From NCBI GenBank assembly GCA_037176845.1, contig JAYKXP010000051.1, forward strand, positions 186,001 through 250,000: a stretch of 64,000 nt of DNA, read 5' to 3'. How positions within the stretch are numbered: the stretch's first letter is position 1; every line of letters starts with the position of its first letter. The notes beneath the pieces are model-generated. The model was not told the origin of the DNA. It worked only from the letters and a program-made list of their open reading frames with translations, and ran no database searches. Source of the stretch: Paramarasmius palmivorus. Taxonomy: Eukaryota > Basidiomycota > Agaricomycetes > Agaricales > Marasmiaceae. The position numbers were made by a program, and so were the translations under genes. Positions 32,947-45,245 of this stretch are shown here, piece after piece.

Positions 32947-33266
32947 GATATAGAGCAAGAAGAAGGGAAAGAGGAACAGCAGCTACCCCATGAATCTATC
33001 CGGTGAAAGCAAGCACCGATGCCGGGAGCGGGGAAATCCAGGTCGTGCACATCAAACTTTTTCTATGTAATCGGTCCTCCCGTCAGCCGAAATGTTTCAA
33101 CAGCAGTGTTTTGCTATCATTATGACGGGAAACAATCTATTCTTCTTACATCCATAACGTTCTTCACGTCTCTTATTGTTCGACAGCGCTCATTGTATCG
33201 CTAAGGCCACAGCTTCTGCCACAAATACCCCTTCGTCTCTCCTTCAACCTTGTACTATAATCACCC

Positions 33267-36200
33267 ATGCCAGTGAACGCCCTAACGAGAAAAGTCGGTC
33301 TTCGAGTCGGGCCTGTCGTTCTGGAGACGCTGGTCAAGCATTATTTTGATCGTATCAAGAAGGATTTCCAGCAGAAGGAAGACGGGAAGGAGAAGGATGG
33401 AAACAGTGTACAGTTAAGGCAAGACGAGTTGTTGTACGATGAGGCGTTTAATGTGATCAAGGTGAGTTTCTTCGATTGTCCGTTCAACGAACGACTTGGA
33501 GCTGATTGGGCTGCAGGCATTTTTAGAAGCAGCATCCCAGTAAGCAAGGGCTCGTTAAGATATCACGAAGCTCCTAGGATTAACACGTTCAATAGTCACA
33601 CTGTAGAAGAGATGCAAGAGTTCTCCAACTATCGCACCATTTCTCCACCTTGGGTGCACGTCGTGAGACTAGTCGTTCCCACGTCATGTTGCAACGATGC
33701 AGCGGGATACTTGATCACCGCTCTAGGAGGCGAGGATGTAGCCAGGCGGGTCGTTGGCGGTGTAAAGTGGTGGCAGGTGCGAGGGATTGACGGGTGAGTA
33801 GCATATGCCTGCAGGAACTTACTGAATTTAACTTTGCGCGTTATGAATCATAGTGTCGACGCGCAGTGGATAACGGCAAAGAAAGATTGGCAAGAGGCTA
33901 AGCGACGTTACAAGATGCAAGATAAAGCAGCAACAGCGAAAGAGAACCTAGCAAAGTCTGAAGATGACAATGTGTATGACAAGGATATGGATGAAATGCG
34001 TTGTATATTATATTCTCATGGAGGTGAGATTTTCGACTCCAACTCGAAGTGTTACAACGCTCAAATGCCCCAAGGTGGTTACTATTTTGGAAGTGTTGAC
34101 CAGGAAAGGTCCGTTTGAGTTCATTAACACATCTCTTCAACGTGTTCACCTGGCGGTTCAGATATAGCATTCAGCGCTACGCTCGAAAGATTAACGGGCG
34201 CGTATTTGGTACGTTATTCTTCACAAATTGTACTTTTGTCATTGGCTAACAGGATTTCACATCAGCCATTAATTATCGGCTGGCACCACAATACCCTTTC
34301 CCATGTGCACTACACGACTTGCTTGCATCCTGTATGTTTCTCGTACCCCGATATTTACATTCCGGGTCCTCATTACTTTTTTAGACCTTTATCTAATTAG
34401 GCCACCACCTGAAGCCAAACATCGACCCGTTAAGCCCGCACATATCGTTGTAGCTGGAGACTCTGCCGGTGGTGGACTATCGCTCGCTCTCCTTCAAGTT
34501 ATCCGCGATAGCGGTTTACCTATGCCCGCTGGCGGTGTCCTCATATCTCCATGGTGTGACCTGACTCATTCCTTCCCAAGCGTCCACACCAACACCGATA
34601 CCGATATCATCCCCAAATATGGGCTGTCATTAGTCAAACCCAGCACCTTGTGGCCGCCACCTTCGGACGATATGACAAGCCGAGTACACAATGGTTTGCG
34701 TGCGAAGATTCGACAAACATTCAAGCTAGATCACCACGGGCAGGATCCTACTGCCTCTATGATATCGTTTACCAATAGCGCACCGATTACACCTGCTACG
34801 CCTGGGGAAGGTCATCGACTAGGTATGCCCGTCGACGTTGGCGCAACAACACCTTTGCCCCAGCCCGACTCCAACTTTTTCGATAAGCAAGAGGTTACGA
34901 TGACCGCCTCGAATGGGGAGACTTTGACTGTCGATCAACAAGTGCAGCTGTATACTGTGAATAGCTTGTTGTTTCATCCGTTGGTCAGTCCCGCGCTATC
35001 TTATTTGGGGGGCCTGCCGCCTTTGTTTTTCATCGCAAGTGATAAGGAGGTGTTGAGGGATGAGATTATTTACACGTGAGTTGAGTTACTTCAGAATGCG
35101 TGTTTCAACACTGACTTAGGTTTGCAGGGCTCATAAGGCTGCGTACCCAGACAAGTATCCAGTAAAGGATGAGGTTAGAGCAATATACCCCAAGCTGAAT
35201 GGGATCGAGGCGCGATATGGACCTACCCCTGTTCATCTGCAAGTTTATGATGGTGCGAGACTCTGATTATCAGGTGTGCCTGAGCTTACTCTGTTCTAGA
35301 TACTGCTCATGTCTTGCCCGTTCTATTCTCCTTCACTACACCAGGCAAATTTTGCTATCGAGCGATAGCATCGTTCTGCAAATACGTCACCGGCATGCTG
35401 AATCCACCTCCGACAAGCCCAACGACTGATTCCTTCGCTACATCGACTTCGACTAGTCCGCCTACATCGCCCATTCGATCAAAGATGTCGAAGAGCAGTC
35501 TGATGCCACCAGAATCCTCCAGCAGACTTAGCCGGAAGCTGTCCATTTCGTCCAAGGCCACGTCGAGGAAGTCTTCAGTAGAGAGTGAGCTACAACCTCC
35601 ACCTGTACCTTCCACCAAAGTCTCCTCTCCACCTACATCCCCTTCAAAGCCGAAATCCCAGAGCAGCCTCCATCGTTCAGTGTCAGAGAGTGTTAAGAAG
35701 TCATTATCAAGAACCCAGAAACGGTCGAAGTCCGTGCCCAGACTGCGGGAAGGTGAAACTTCCGAATCGAAGGATACGGTTCCTCCGTTGCCCGAATCTT
35801 CGACAATGCCTACTTTGACAGGCCTTCCAATCACTGGTACCCCGAACGCATCCACCGATACAGTGGCACCGCCCAAAACAACATCGCCCCCGAATACGCT
35901 CCCTGAAATCCGTTATGCAGGTGATCCCATCGTGTACAGCGAGACTCCGGTATGCTTACGTCACGTTGAAACTGCTTCTTTGCTTACTGATTCTGCACAG
36001 GACTACCCTTCGATGAGAACGACCATGATCCGCGAACGCGTTTCTACACGAGGTATCATTCGTCCTCTCGAACCCGAATCAGAACTGGATGCATGTAGAG
36101 TTCCTCCTGAACTCATTGGTGCTTTGTCCGAGCTGGCCATACGAAGGTATATCGAGGGCAGGAAGAAGTTTGACGCAAAGTACGCAAGTACTATGAGAGC

Positions 36201-36684
36201 TATAGAGAAACATCGAAAGAGGCATTTAGAGAGGGCTAAGAAGGATACAATCAAGAACATGAGCGTGCTGCAGCACTCGCTTGAGAAAGAGGAGCAGAAG
36301 AAAAAGGAGGATGATAATGCCCAGTCGACTATCCGGGACGGGTTACTAGCGTCATCGGGATGGAGCTGGGCGTGGGCATTAGATTCGGATGAACATCCCC
36401 CGCCGAGTAGTATCGTATCAAGGAGAGATACTTCGGAGGCGTTGGAACTGGCGAGGATTGCTGACCATGCAGTCCTACAAGAAGACGGAGGAGCCTTGAG
36501 TGGTAACAATCTCTGGAGTGTTATTTCGAATGTCTTGACGGAGAAAGGAAAGAGGAGGGGCTCCAATGGAGAGGCTATGAAAGAGAAGCCAGATCTTACC
36601 CACAAAGCAGAGGAAGACAAGCAGACGACCCCCAAGAGAAGGAAATCGATATTTGCGCAGTTTGCTTCGCCGACGAAAGCCTGA
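33267..36684 (+). CDS. Hormone-sensitive-lipase-type alpha/beta hydrolase with long C-terminal extension
   Basis: This is a multi-exon gene encoding roughly 950 residues. The first part includes small exons (AFLEAASH joined to HTVEEMQEF). The catalytic core shows the oxyanion motif after splicing at 34021-34072, SHGGGYYFGSVDQERYSIQR, then the nucleophile motif VVAGDSAGGGLSLALLQ (Ser), VLISPWCDL, LFFIASDKEVLRDE (Asp region), and YDDTAHVLPVLF with the likely catalytic His. This order is that of the HSL/Est family. After the core, about 400 residues are low-complexity Ser/Pro/Lys sequence (SSRLSRKLSISSKATSRKSS) and then a coiled coil (ERAKKDTIKNMSVLQHSLEK). This tail has many potential phosphorylation sites. 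It is probably a cytosolic or lipid-droplet ester hydrolase; the substrate is unknown. Confidence 0.84.
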
Positions 36685-36874
36685 AATTCATTGAATGTAC
36701 TTATTTATACCACTAAGTTAAACCTTCGAGTTATATATGTATTCAAACGTAATCGTTGTAATGTACAAATTGAACTATAGATCTTCTGCCTCTGGAATTA
36801 GAACGCGGTCGCGCGGCGTTGGTATTCCTTTCCCGAGCGAACCTTTCAAAAAAAGGACGGTGAGTGCCTAGACT

Positions 36875-37989
36875 TCACATTGGGCAGCGAACACGAACGA
36901 TTTGATACCCGACATTCAGGAACCTCAGCAAGTGGTTCATGTTGGTATCCTTTCGAGAATTGGCGTCTTTGTGGCTGGAAACATCAAGCCCGTAATGTTT
37001 CAGAATAGCCGTGCAGTCAGATGCTAACGAAGGCGTCAGCGTCAAGGAAGGAATGAAAGTCAACAGTGTGATGCTTACCACTCAAATCAAACAAATCCTT
37101 CAATGTTGTGGGAAAATGCTCGCTGACAGAACCATCCGTATGTAGGATCGTGTGGACCATGTTGTGCTGATCCTTCTCTCTGAGTAAAGCATTTGCCCTG
37201 CGGCTTTCACTATGGGAGGATTAAAGGAGTTCATAAAATCAAGTTGAGGAACGAACGAGTTGTGAAGATCTCTGCGGATTGTTTCGAGCTCAATTTTCCT
37301 TTCGTTGACCCGCGTTTGAAGCTGTTTAGGTATGAGCTCTTCAAGGCAATTTTGAACCTGTTGTTCAACTACGCGGTCTACTTCTGCATCTACCTCTTCC
37401 TCAACTGAAACGAATTAGAAAAGGATAATCGGTGATAAAGATAACGTACCTTGTTTCTGTATCTCATCGATTACTCTCTTGTTCAGGATGTCGTTCAAAA
37501 TCACTTCAGAGCCCGGTAAGCTACTAACCGAGCATGCCAGAACAATGCGACGTACAATTAATTTCATCAATCCCCTCGCTCTGAGTCTTCTCTTGCGACT
37601 CTATTCTTGCTCGTATCCTGGTTGCGAGATGTCAGATTCTGAGTGACCTCAAAAGTGTTCATCTGACTCGTCTAGCTGCCGTTGCACTTTGCCATCATTG
37701 CCGTGCATCCCAACACCGAGGGTAGTTTGTTGGAGTTGTTCAAGTGTCTCCTATGCCAAACACGCATTAGCAATGTGTTGAAAGGGAAGCTGCCGCTCAC
37801 TTCAAGTGCTTCAATCCCACCCTGCATGATTGCGATCGAATATTGAGCAGAAACGACTTCGGGAGGTGGAGTGATAGTAGTCCCAAAGACTGTAGCCTCA
37901 CTCGAAATCGAGCTCCTTCTGCTTATAGGTGTCCGAAGGCCGTCTGCGGCTACAGAATTCGAAGTCGGATCGGTTGTCTTTGAAGCCAT
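36875..37989 (-). pseudogene. Coiled-coil fungal protein gene with two single-base frame breaks
   Basis: Exon 1 encodes MASKTTDPTSNSVAADGLRT and SAQYSIAIMQGGIEALE, then an intron (GTGAGC to GCATAG) leads to ETLEQLQQTTLGVGMHG. After DESDEH the expected continuation FEVTQNLTSR is in a second frame, and the next segment TRIRARIESQEKTQSEGIDE is in a third. Each shift is explained by one extra base (in a TTTT run at about 37664-37670 and in an AACC at about 37635-37640). Later exons are in order and open: VEEEVDAEVDRVVEQQVQNC, SRRANALLREKDQHNMVHTI and finally ASDCTAILKHYGLDVSSHKD to VRCPM. It belongs to a common Agaricomycete family of unknown coiled-coil proteins. Sequencing error or real decay are both possible. 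Confidence 0.6.
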
Positions 37990-38364
37990 CGCAGTCTGAT
38001 CCCGAACACCGTGTCCCTACAGAATCAAAGGAATAGTCGCTGCGATGCGCAGCAGGAATGTCAGTGGGAGGTGCAACTAGGGAACTGAATAGCTCTTTGG
38101 CCTGTGGCAAAACACGTTGAGAACGCGTGTTGTGGCAAGAAGTCGGCCATGATAACGCGGGAGAAGTGTGAAAGCTGTAGAAGTTCGGAATTCGGACTGC
38201 GATTGTGATTCTAGATCTTTCGATTCACAGGCGTCTGATTGGGCGCTTAGTATCAAGATCAGCAGAGAAAGTCTAGTGGGGATTAGATTGCGGTATTCCA
38301 ACAGGATCCAGTATATCGTAACGTCAATAAGTCTAAGTAGCACGTACTAATCGCTTGCAATAAT
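37990..38364. other. Short intergenic region, no gene seen
   Basis: About 375 bases between the 3' end of the ABC transporter gene and the start of the coiled-coil gene, both on the minus strand. It serves as terminator of one and promoter of the other; no distinct element was recognised. Confidence 0.35.
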
Positions 38365-41042
38365 CTAAGGTCCAGAAACGTTTTGAGTCTTTACCTCTTC
38401 TTCAATTGGAACCTTATCTGGCTCTTCTGATGCAGCTTCGGTATTACGAGAAGAGGGGCTTGGTGATGCTGCTGCGTTCAGTTGCGCAGCCATTAGTTCA
38501 CGGAACCGTGAATTGGGGTTGTGAACCTTGCGTTAGTATACGTGAATGAGCCTGAAAGGATAATAGTGCGCGCCTAATACTTACCAGCTGTCGATATGTT
38601 CCAGATTCGGTTATACGGCCATCTGGAATATGAATCAAGTAAAGTAGACAGGGTACAGGGTGCACGACGAACCTTCTAAAACGACAATGCGTTCAGCACG
38701 TGCTATAGTCGAAAGCCTGTGTGCAACAAACAAGCATGTCGTTTGCCTGTTTCTAAGGATCTTGTCTACGGCATCGTTGACCTAGTCGCTGAATTAGTCT
38801 ATACTCGACATTGTGCGGTATCGGTCCCATACCCGATGTTCCGATGCTGCATCCAACGAACTCGTTGCTTCATCCAAAGCAAGAATAGCAGGTTTCTTGA
38901 GTAATGCACGAGCAATGGCTAGTCGTTGGCGCTGCCCTCCACTAAGGCTCAAACGACCAACTATATCGGAATTAAGAAGGGCTGACGCTAAGCAAACACT
39001 GAGACTTACTTTCAGTATCAAAGCCTTTAGGCATACCCCACACGAACTCGCAGTTTGCCTCTCTCGCAGCCTGCTCAATCTGCTCCCGTGTTGCTGTGGC
39101 GTTTCCGTACGCAATGTTAGAAGCGATTGTTCCTGTGAATAGGATCGGATCTTGAGGAACGATACCAATCACATTGCGCCATGAGCTGACGGAAAACTCT
39201 CGGATGTCTAGAGGATATCGCCCAGTGAGTAGCCTCATTTCTCGATATGGATTCTATCTCGTACCCTGGCCGTCGAACGTAACTTTGCCTTTTACTGGGT
39301 CATAGTATCGTAAGAGAAGCGATTGTACCGAAGATTTTCCGCTACCGCTCTTCCCACTGCGACAAATACGGTGAGTGTCAATTGGTCAACGGCGAGTCTA
39401 AAGCACATACACGATAGCGACACTCTCTCCAACACCAATTTCCAGATTGAACTCTTTCAAGATTTCGACACCCTTCCTGCTTGGATACTCGAATGAGACG
39501 CGTTCGAAGCGCACAGGTCCTCGACGTTCGGGATCAATCGGTACCCCCGTGTGAGGCGGTATAGCGGGCTGTCGATCTAACAACTCGAAGACTCGTGTCC
39601 CGGCACCTATTCCACGCATTATTGAAGACTGAGATGGCAGGTCAGCACTTCCCATCAAAGGCACCGATTGTGGACGCGTACGAAGAATGACCTAGAGTAT
39701 CAATGTTTAGAAGAACTGCTCTGAACGATCAAAGGGAGATGGGTACGTTAGCATTTGCAAGCCGCTACCGACGTAAACCGTGTATAGCAGCAGGCTTGTC
39801 AAGTCACCGACAGATATATGGCCTTGCGAGACCAAGGATCCTCCGTAGCCGAGTAAAGCCAGAAGAGTCACATTACCGCTCCAACCTGTGCTTCCAAAAA
39901 AGATTCCAGTCGCGACTGCTTCCTTTCTGGCCAAGTCCAGTACATGATTGACACGCTCGTGGAACTTTTTCTCTTCTTGAGGTTGGGCATTGTACGCTTG
40001 GACTGTTCGTAACGCGGACAAGGATTCTGTGGCAGCTTTGGTCATTTCACCCATTGCCTCTTGTGTTTTGTTTGAGAGTTTCTTCAAGTAACGACCGTAG
40101 AATACCGCTCCCAAGGAGACCGGAGGGACCAGACATAACATTAGGGTGGTGAGTGTGGTTGATATATAGAACATTGCACCGACTGGAAACCAATTAGGTA
40201 CGTTTCACACAGCCGACAAATACTCACGGCCAACGCAGGACATCACTACCGCTCTCAAGCCATCAGAAAGATTCTGCGTAACGCTAAATGGAATTTAAGA
40301 TCAAGGTTGGTCTCCAAGTATTATGCAACACACCTTTCTCCGACAATGCTGGTATCGACACTCAAACGGCTAAGCACGTCTCCTTCTCCCTTCTCCACAA
40401 ATTCCACCTCTTGAACCAATGCAGCCGAGTAGGTCCTTTCCCGCAGCCGTGCGACAATTCTTTGGCCGGCCATTCTCATGAGGAACGACCGCCCAGCATT
40501 CGCAACTGCACCTGCAGTGAATAGAACAAGTAGTATTCCGGAAGCTTGCCAGATTGATAAATCCAACGGTATTTGCTAGAATTCCCTGTCAGAGATGGCT
40601 GGATATTGTCAAGAGGTCTTACCGGGTTCGGGGAAGAGAAGAAATCAATCAACCTTCCAATGAAAAAGGGTATGGACATGGATACAGACGAAGAGACGAG
40701 GAGGAGTCCCACTGCAGTAGTCAGCGGTTTTCGTTCCGGTGTGGCCAAAGAGACGATCTTCTTGAAGGACGATGATGTGCTGCCTGTCGAGGTAGAGAAT
40801 GAGTTGGGTAATAGACGTGATAATATCCCAGTTCTTGGTGAAACTGTAGCATTCTTCACGGAGGATTCCTGGCTCTGACTGGAAATGAGTCGAATGCAAA
40901 GGTCGCTACCACGAATTTGGGCTTGAAAACGAAGTAATGATTGTCGGTTCGACGAAGGAAAGCCTAGGAAACCTGGGTTGCATCGTAAAGGACCACATGT
41001 CAACCTCGTGCGAGTGACACCACGGGCGAAAATGCCCTGCAT
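38365..41042 (-). CDS. MDL1: Mitochondrial half-size ABC transporter, Mdl1/ABCB10 type
   Basis: A multi-exon gene of roughly 720 residues. The N-terminus is Arg-rich and lacks acidic residues ([20 protein letters not shown]), as in a mitochondrial presequence. One membrane domain follows ([56 protein letters not shown]). Then comes one nucleotide-binding domain: [20 protein letters not shown] (Walker A), [11 protein letters not shown] (Q-loop), [18 protein letters not shown] (signature), [17 protein letters not shown] (Walker B) and [12 protein letters not shown] H-loop in the last third. Short introns around 39640-39720 must be removed to give [18 protein letters not shown]. The C-terminus is [18 protein letters not shown] then an acidic tail. 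The family exports peptides or haem-pathway compounds from the matrix as a homodimer. Assignment to Mdl1 rather than Mdl2 is by resemblance only. Confidence 0.88.
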
Positions 41043-41446
41043 TATGGGTTAGAAGCTGGCCAGAGTCCTGACCTGCCAACCGCAAAGAGAGTCAGAAGAA
41101 GGGAAGAAGGGAAGAGTGTTGTGTGTCGCCGGCGGCATCACGGAGGTGCCGGAAAATGCTGACGACACTCGTTTCACACTGCTACCTCCATCAACACAAA
41201 CTCATTCTTCTGTTATCCATTGGAGATACAATTCCAACGAGGCTCAAAGCTTCAATTAATGAAGTGGCGTCTTTGGCATCGAAGGTGGAAACATGGGCGC
41301 CACGCTCAGTTGTGATTGGGACACCCTAGCCCTAGGGGTGCGTCCGAGGTGCGTCAAGCCCTAAAGGCAGGCGTCATACGCGTGGACACGTAAGATAAAA
41401 CCCCTTCGAAGTTCAAGCCATTCTACAAAACTCCTGACCTTCCGTT
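41043..41446. promoter_or_regulatory. Divergent promoter region, MDL1-like / DUF2235-WD40 copy C
   Basis: About 400 bases between two divergent starts. A palindromic GC-rich stretch CACCCTAGCCCTAGGGGTGC near 41324-41343 stands out. No TATA box is clear. Confidence 0.4.
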
Positions 41447-44400
41447 ATGTCCACAGTCGATCAACCTAAGCGCCAGTCAAACTCAAACTCGATTGACGTT
41501 GAAGATGTTGCAGACATAGTTCGTATACCGTCGATGGCATCTAAATGGCCTGGTCAAAAGTATTGCAACTGCATCCATGATTCCCTGTCTAGCACACCAG
41601 GTCGTCCACCAAGCCGGAATCTAGTCGTCTGTATAGATGGTACAGCGAACCAATTTAGTATGAAAGTAAGCTGATATGAATTACTTTTACTATTATAGCT
41701 GACTACTATTTCCCAAGAACTCCAACGTAGTCGAGCTTTACAGTCGCCTGGACAAGAACGATGCACTCCAGGTCACTTTCTACAACAGTGGCATAGGCAC
41801 CTATGCTACGCCGTCGTGGAAGTCCTTAAATTATTACAAGCAGGTTGTCGGTCATAATATCGATCTCGCAATTGCATGGTACGCGTTTATGGATGTTATG
41901 AATGTTCTAAGCCAGAATTTCATCTTCAGGCGATTTGAAAAGATTCTGTTGAGTGCATACGAGTGGATCTGCGAGAGATACGAACCCGGCGACCGCATCT
42001 TTCTATTTGGTGAGCACATAGGGTAGTTCCGAAACCCTATGCTTATTGCAATACTAGGCTTTTCGCGGGGTGCATATCAGGTTCGCGCGCTTTCGGGAAT
42101 GATTGAGAAAGTGGGTGACACTGGTGTCCGAATGAATGGGCGTTTGATCGTTCCCAGGTTGGCCTGATCCATAGAGGCAACGAGGCGCAAATTCCCTTGT
42201 GAGTAAGGCCTGAACATATCGTGTCTATGATCTCATCTTCATCGCTAGCGCTTATGAATTGTATCGGAATTGTTCTGCATCTTCGACGAGCTCTCAGAGA
42301 CGGTCGTGTCCCAGCACAACAGGACAAGAAAATGGAGATCTTGCTGACTCAAGTCAACCGATCTCTGAATACTCATCAACCCCCGCTCCAGGCTCGACTT
42401 CGACATCTGCTCCCGTTCATCAAGAGTCAACAACAGCTCGGCCTGCACGCAAAAAGTCACTTGGCAAAAAGAATGCACAGTCATCAGATGAAGCTGCTGC
42501 TCTCTTCAAGCGCACGTTTTGCAGAGGAAATGTTAAGGTCCACTTCGTAGGGGTGTGGTATGTGCTCCAACTTCTGTGCCACTGGTTGAATCACCTATAG
42601 AGGATGCGTAGGGATACAGTCTCTTCCGTCGGCTTTGCCCGCAAGAAGGAGCTTCCACTCACCACCGACGGCATGAAGCACGTATGCTTCTTCCGGCATG
42701 CTCTTGCACTTGACGAACGTCGCGTGAAATTTCTACCAGAGTTCGCACAGGGTGGTGCCGGACCTGACACCGAGGAAACGGAGGCCCCTCGTTCAGGGAT
42801 GCGCCATACGAAAGAGGTTTGGTTTGCGGGTACCCATTCGGACATGTGCGTTTCAATTTTGTAAAGAGTGACTTTTTCACGGATTTCTGATATTTTACAG
42901 AGGCGGCGGTAACATTGAGAATATGGAACTCAAGAATAACGGCCCATCTCTGCGATGGATGACAAGGGAAGCTGCAATGACCGGACTATTACTGAACCCT
43001 TCTTCAACCAAGTGGAGTCGAGCGACCAAGGATGTGAATGAGTCTTTAACCGCGTTCTGGAGCGTGCTGGAGATTCTCCCTGTCAAGCGACTGACATACA
43101 AGGAAAAGCAGGGAACAACGCGCAGGTGAGTAGTACAATTGCACCGTAACGTTGGAGACTCTTAAATGTGTAAACCACAGACCGCATTTCGGCCGGAGAC
43201 GTACGATCGTAGAAGGGCAATTAATACACAAATCAGTGTATTGGAAAGCTGATGATGTATACAAGGAGCGCCACAATTTGAGAGACGCTTGGGATGGCTC
43301 GGATACGGAGAAGGTGGAACCAGATAACTTCGATGAAGTTACGGATCAAATTCTTTCATCTGTGCAGCTCTTGTGCTACGTTGGCAAAGCAGCCGAACGC
43401 GAAAATCATTTGCATAGTTTGCGCCGGCTGTTTGGAACTTGTGGGTTTAGTTCTGTTTTCCTTCAGTCTCGACAGCTGACTCCTTTACGTACGTTTAGTC
43501 GAAGCTCGACAAGCTTTGATGAACCTCTCCCATGACTTGTATGAGCGAAGAGGCGCCAACAAGGAGACAATTGCGATCATGGACGTGCTCATGTGTACAG
43601 CTTCCGGACTCTTTGAAAGACAGCATTTAAGCAGAATGCCCCGCGTCATCGGAGAGTTGCTTAAATCCGAACGAGAGGACCATAACAAATGCGCACAAGA
43701 CTTCCTAAACAAATTTGGCACAGGTAGCGTTCCATACTGCTCCAGACAATTACCGTTTGTTTAATTCCGTCGTAGCCGAGATATTTTCTATTCGCCGCAA
43801 AGGTCCGGTCACGTCGTTTGCCTTCTCTCCAGACAGTACAATGATTGCTTGCGGTACGGAGTCGGGAAACATCTTCGTACGCAACATGAAGACAGGAAAA
43901 GAAGTTCAAGCCCCTCGAAGAGCCAAATTCGACCCAACAGAGACGACGGATCATTCGGAGCGTGTTTCTTGCATCGCATTTAGTCCAGACGCAGAACGAA
44001 TTATATCAGGGTCCTGGGACAAGGTGCGCGAAATGACCTTTGACTTTATTCATTTATTGACCCGACCTAGACCATAAGTATTTGGAATGCAAAGACGGGC
44101 GAGCGCATTGGGGTGCCTCGTGACATAGATGGTTACCCGCGTTCGCTGGTGCTTTCAGACGATGGCTCTAAGCTTGTTTACACTGTGGGCCCAGAAACCA
44201 TACTCATGCCTCATCCTCTTGCCCAGCCTGGTAGCGGTGAAGCAGGGCCAGGTAGCATGCCCCCTTCAACGGTACGACGGCATGCAAGCGATGTACTTTC
44301 AGTCGCGTTTACTGCCATAAATAATCCCGAAACCAATCCCGCCAATGGTAACCTGGCAGCTCCTTATCAAATTGTTTCCTCCAGTGACAAGTCCATTTAT

Positions 44401-45018
44401 CTCGACGAGCTGAACATGAAACATCGAGACCAGATAAGCTCTGTGACCTTTTCGCGGGATGGCTCGACCATTTTCGCAGGTTCCCATGATGGTGCCATAG
44501 GGATGTGGAATGCAAGGACGGGAAAGCTGATCGCTATGTGGGCCGCATCTACAGGAGACGATGTGAGCGTATTTGCTACTTGGCTGGGTACGAAACGGGT
44601 GGCAGTGACGGCCCTGGCATTAGCACCCGAGATAGTCGGAAACCGCATTGTTGCTGGATTGAAAGATGGAGTGGTGAGAATCTGGGACCTGCCTTCTGTG
44701 GAGAGTAAGGAGGATAAAGGAGAACAAACCAAAGCGCCGACGCCAAAGCCAAAACTTTCGATGTTTGGGAAGAAAGCGCCGAAGGAAGGTCTATCGGAAA
44801 AAGACGACACTGCCAAGGACGAATCAAACCTGACACTTAAGCGTGTTGTGGATCTGCAACATTCATCCTCAAGTATTGTTTCTGTCGCTTACTCTCCGGA
44901 TGGAAAACGCATCGCGGCTTTGGACGAAGCTGGTCTGGTAATCGTGTGGGACGCAACAGGCCCGTCGGGGGACTGCATTCTGGAGCAATTAAGAGAGAAC
45001 TCCCATTGGTTCCCGTAA
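41447..45018 (+). CDS. DUF2235 hydrolase-WD40 fusion protein, copy C
   Basis: Roughly a dozen short introns are removed to give about 980 residues. Order: variable head, WPGQKYCNCIHDSL, RNLVVCIDGTANQF, NSNVVELYSRLDKND, IFLFG joined to FSRGAYQVRALSGMIEK (nucleophile Ser), VGLIHRGNEAQIPF, KVHFVGVW joined to DTVSSVGFARK (Asp), EVWFAGTHSD joined to IGGGN (His). The DUF2235 domain therefore looks catalytically complete. A helical region (MNLSHDLYERRGANKET, FLNKFGT) leads to WD40 blades from about 43780: VTSFAFSPDSTMIACGTESG, VSCIAFSPDAERIISGSWDK, ISSVTFSRDGSTIFAGSHDG, VSVAYSPDGKRIAALDEAG. The linker before the last blade has a plain KAPTPKPKLSMFGKK stretch without the repeats of A and B. A GTAAGT overlaps the TAA after WFP; splicing it to the AG at 45072 would add PPESK and end at 45088. 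It lies about 14 kb from B, separated by unrelated conserved genes. Confidence 0.85.
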
Positions 45019-45245
45019 GTATGACTTTTACTCTCAGTGGATTGTTCATGGGTTTACGCAAGAACTACCCAGGCCGGAGTCCAAGTAGGCGAGGTATGCG
45101 GTGCGAAATCGAACATTGACCTAAAACCCTTCGCCATTCAAGTGATTGATATGAGGTATGTTACCGCCAGTGTATGTATGTGTATAGCTACTTGAGAAGG
45201 CCTAATTCTGAGAGGAGCTCGAACAAGATAAGGACATTACAAATG

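Noticed and set aside
41447..45018. DUF2235-WD40 proteins as NLR/STAND receptors
   Set aside because: No NACHT or NB-ARC P-loop was found in any copy; the only nucleotide-loop motifs nearby belong to the ABC transporter. The comparison with NLRs is therefore only by layout.
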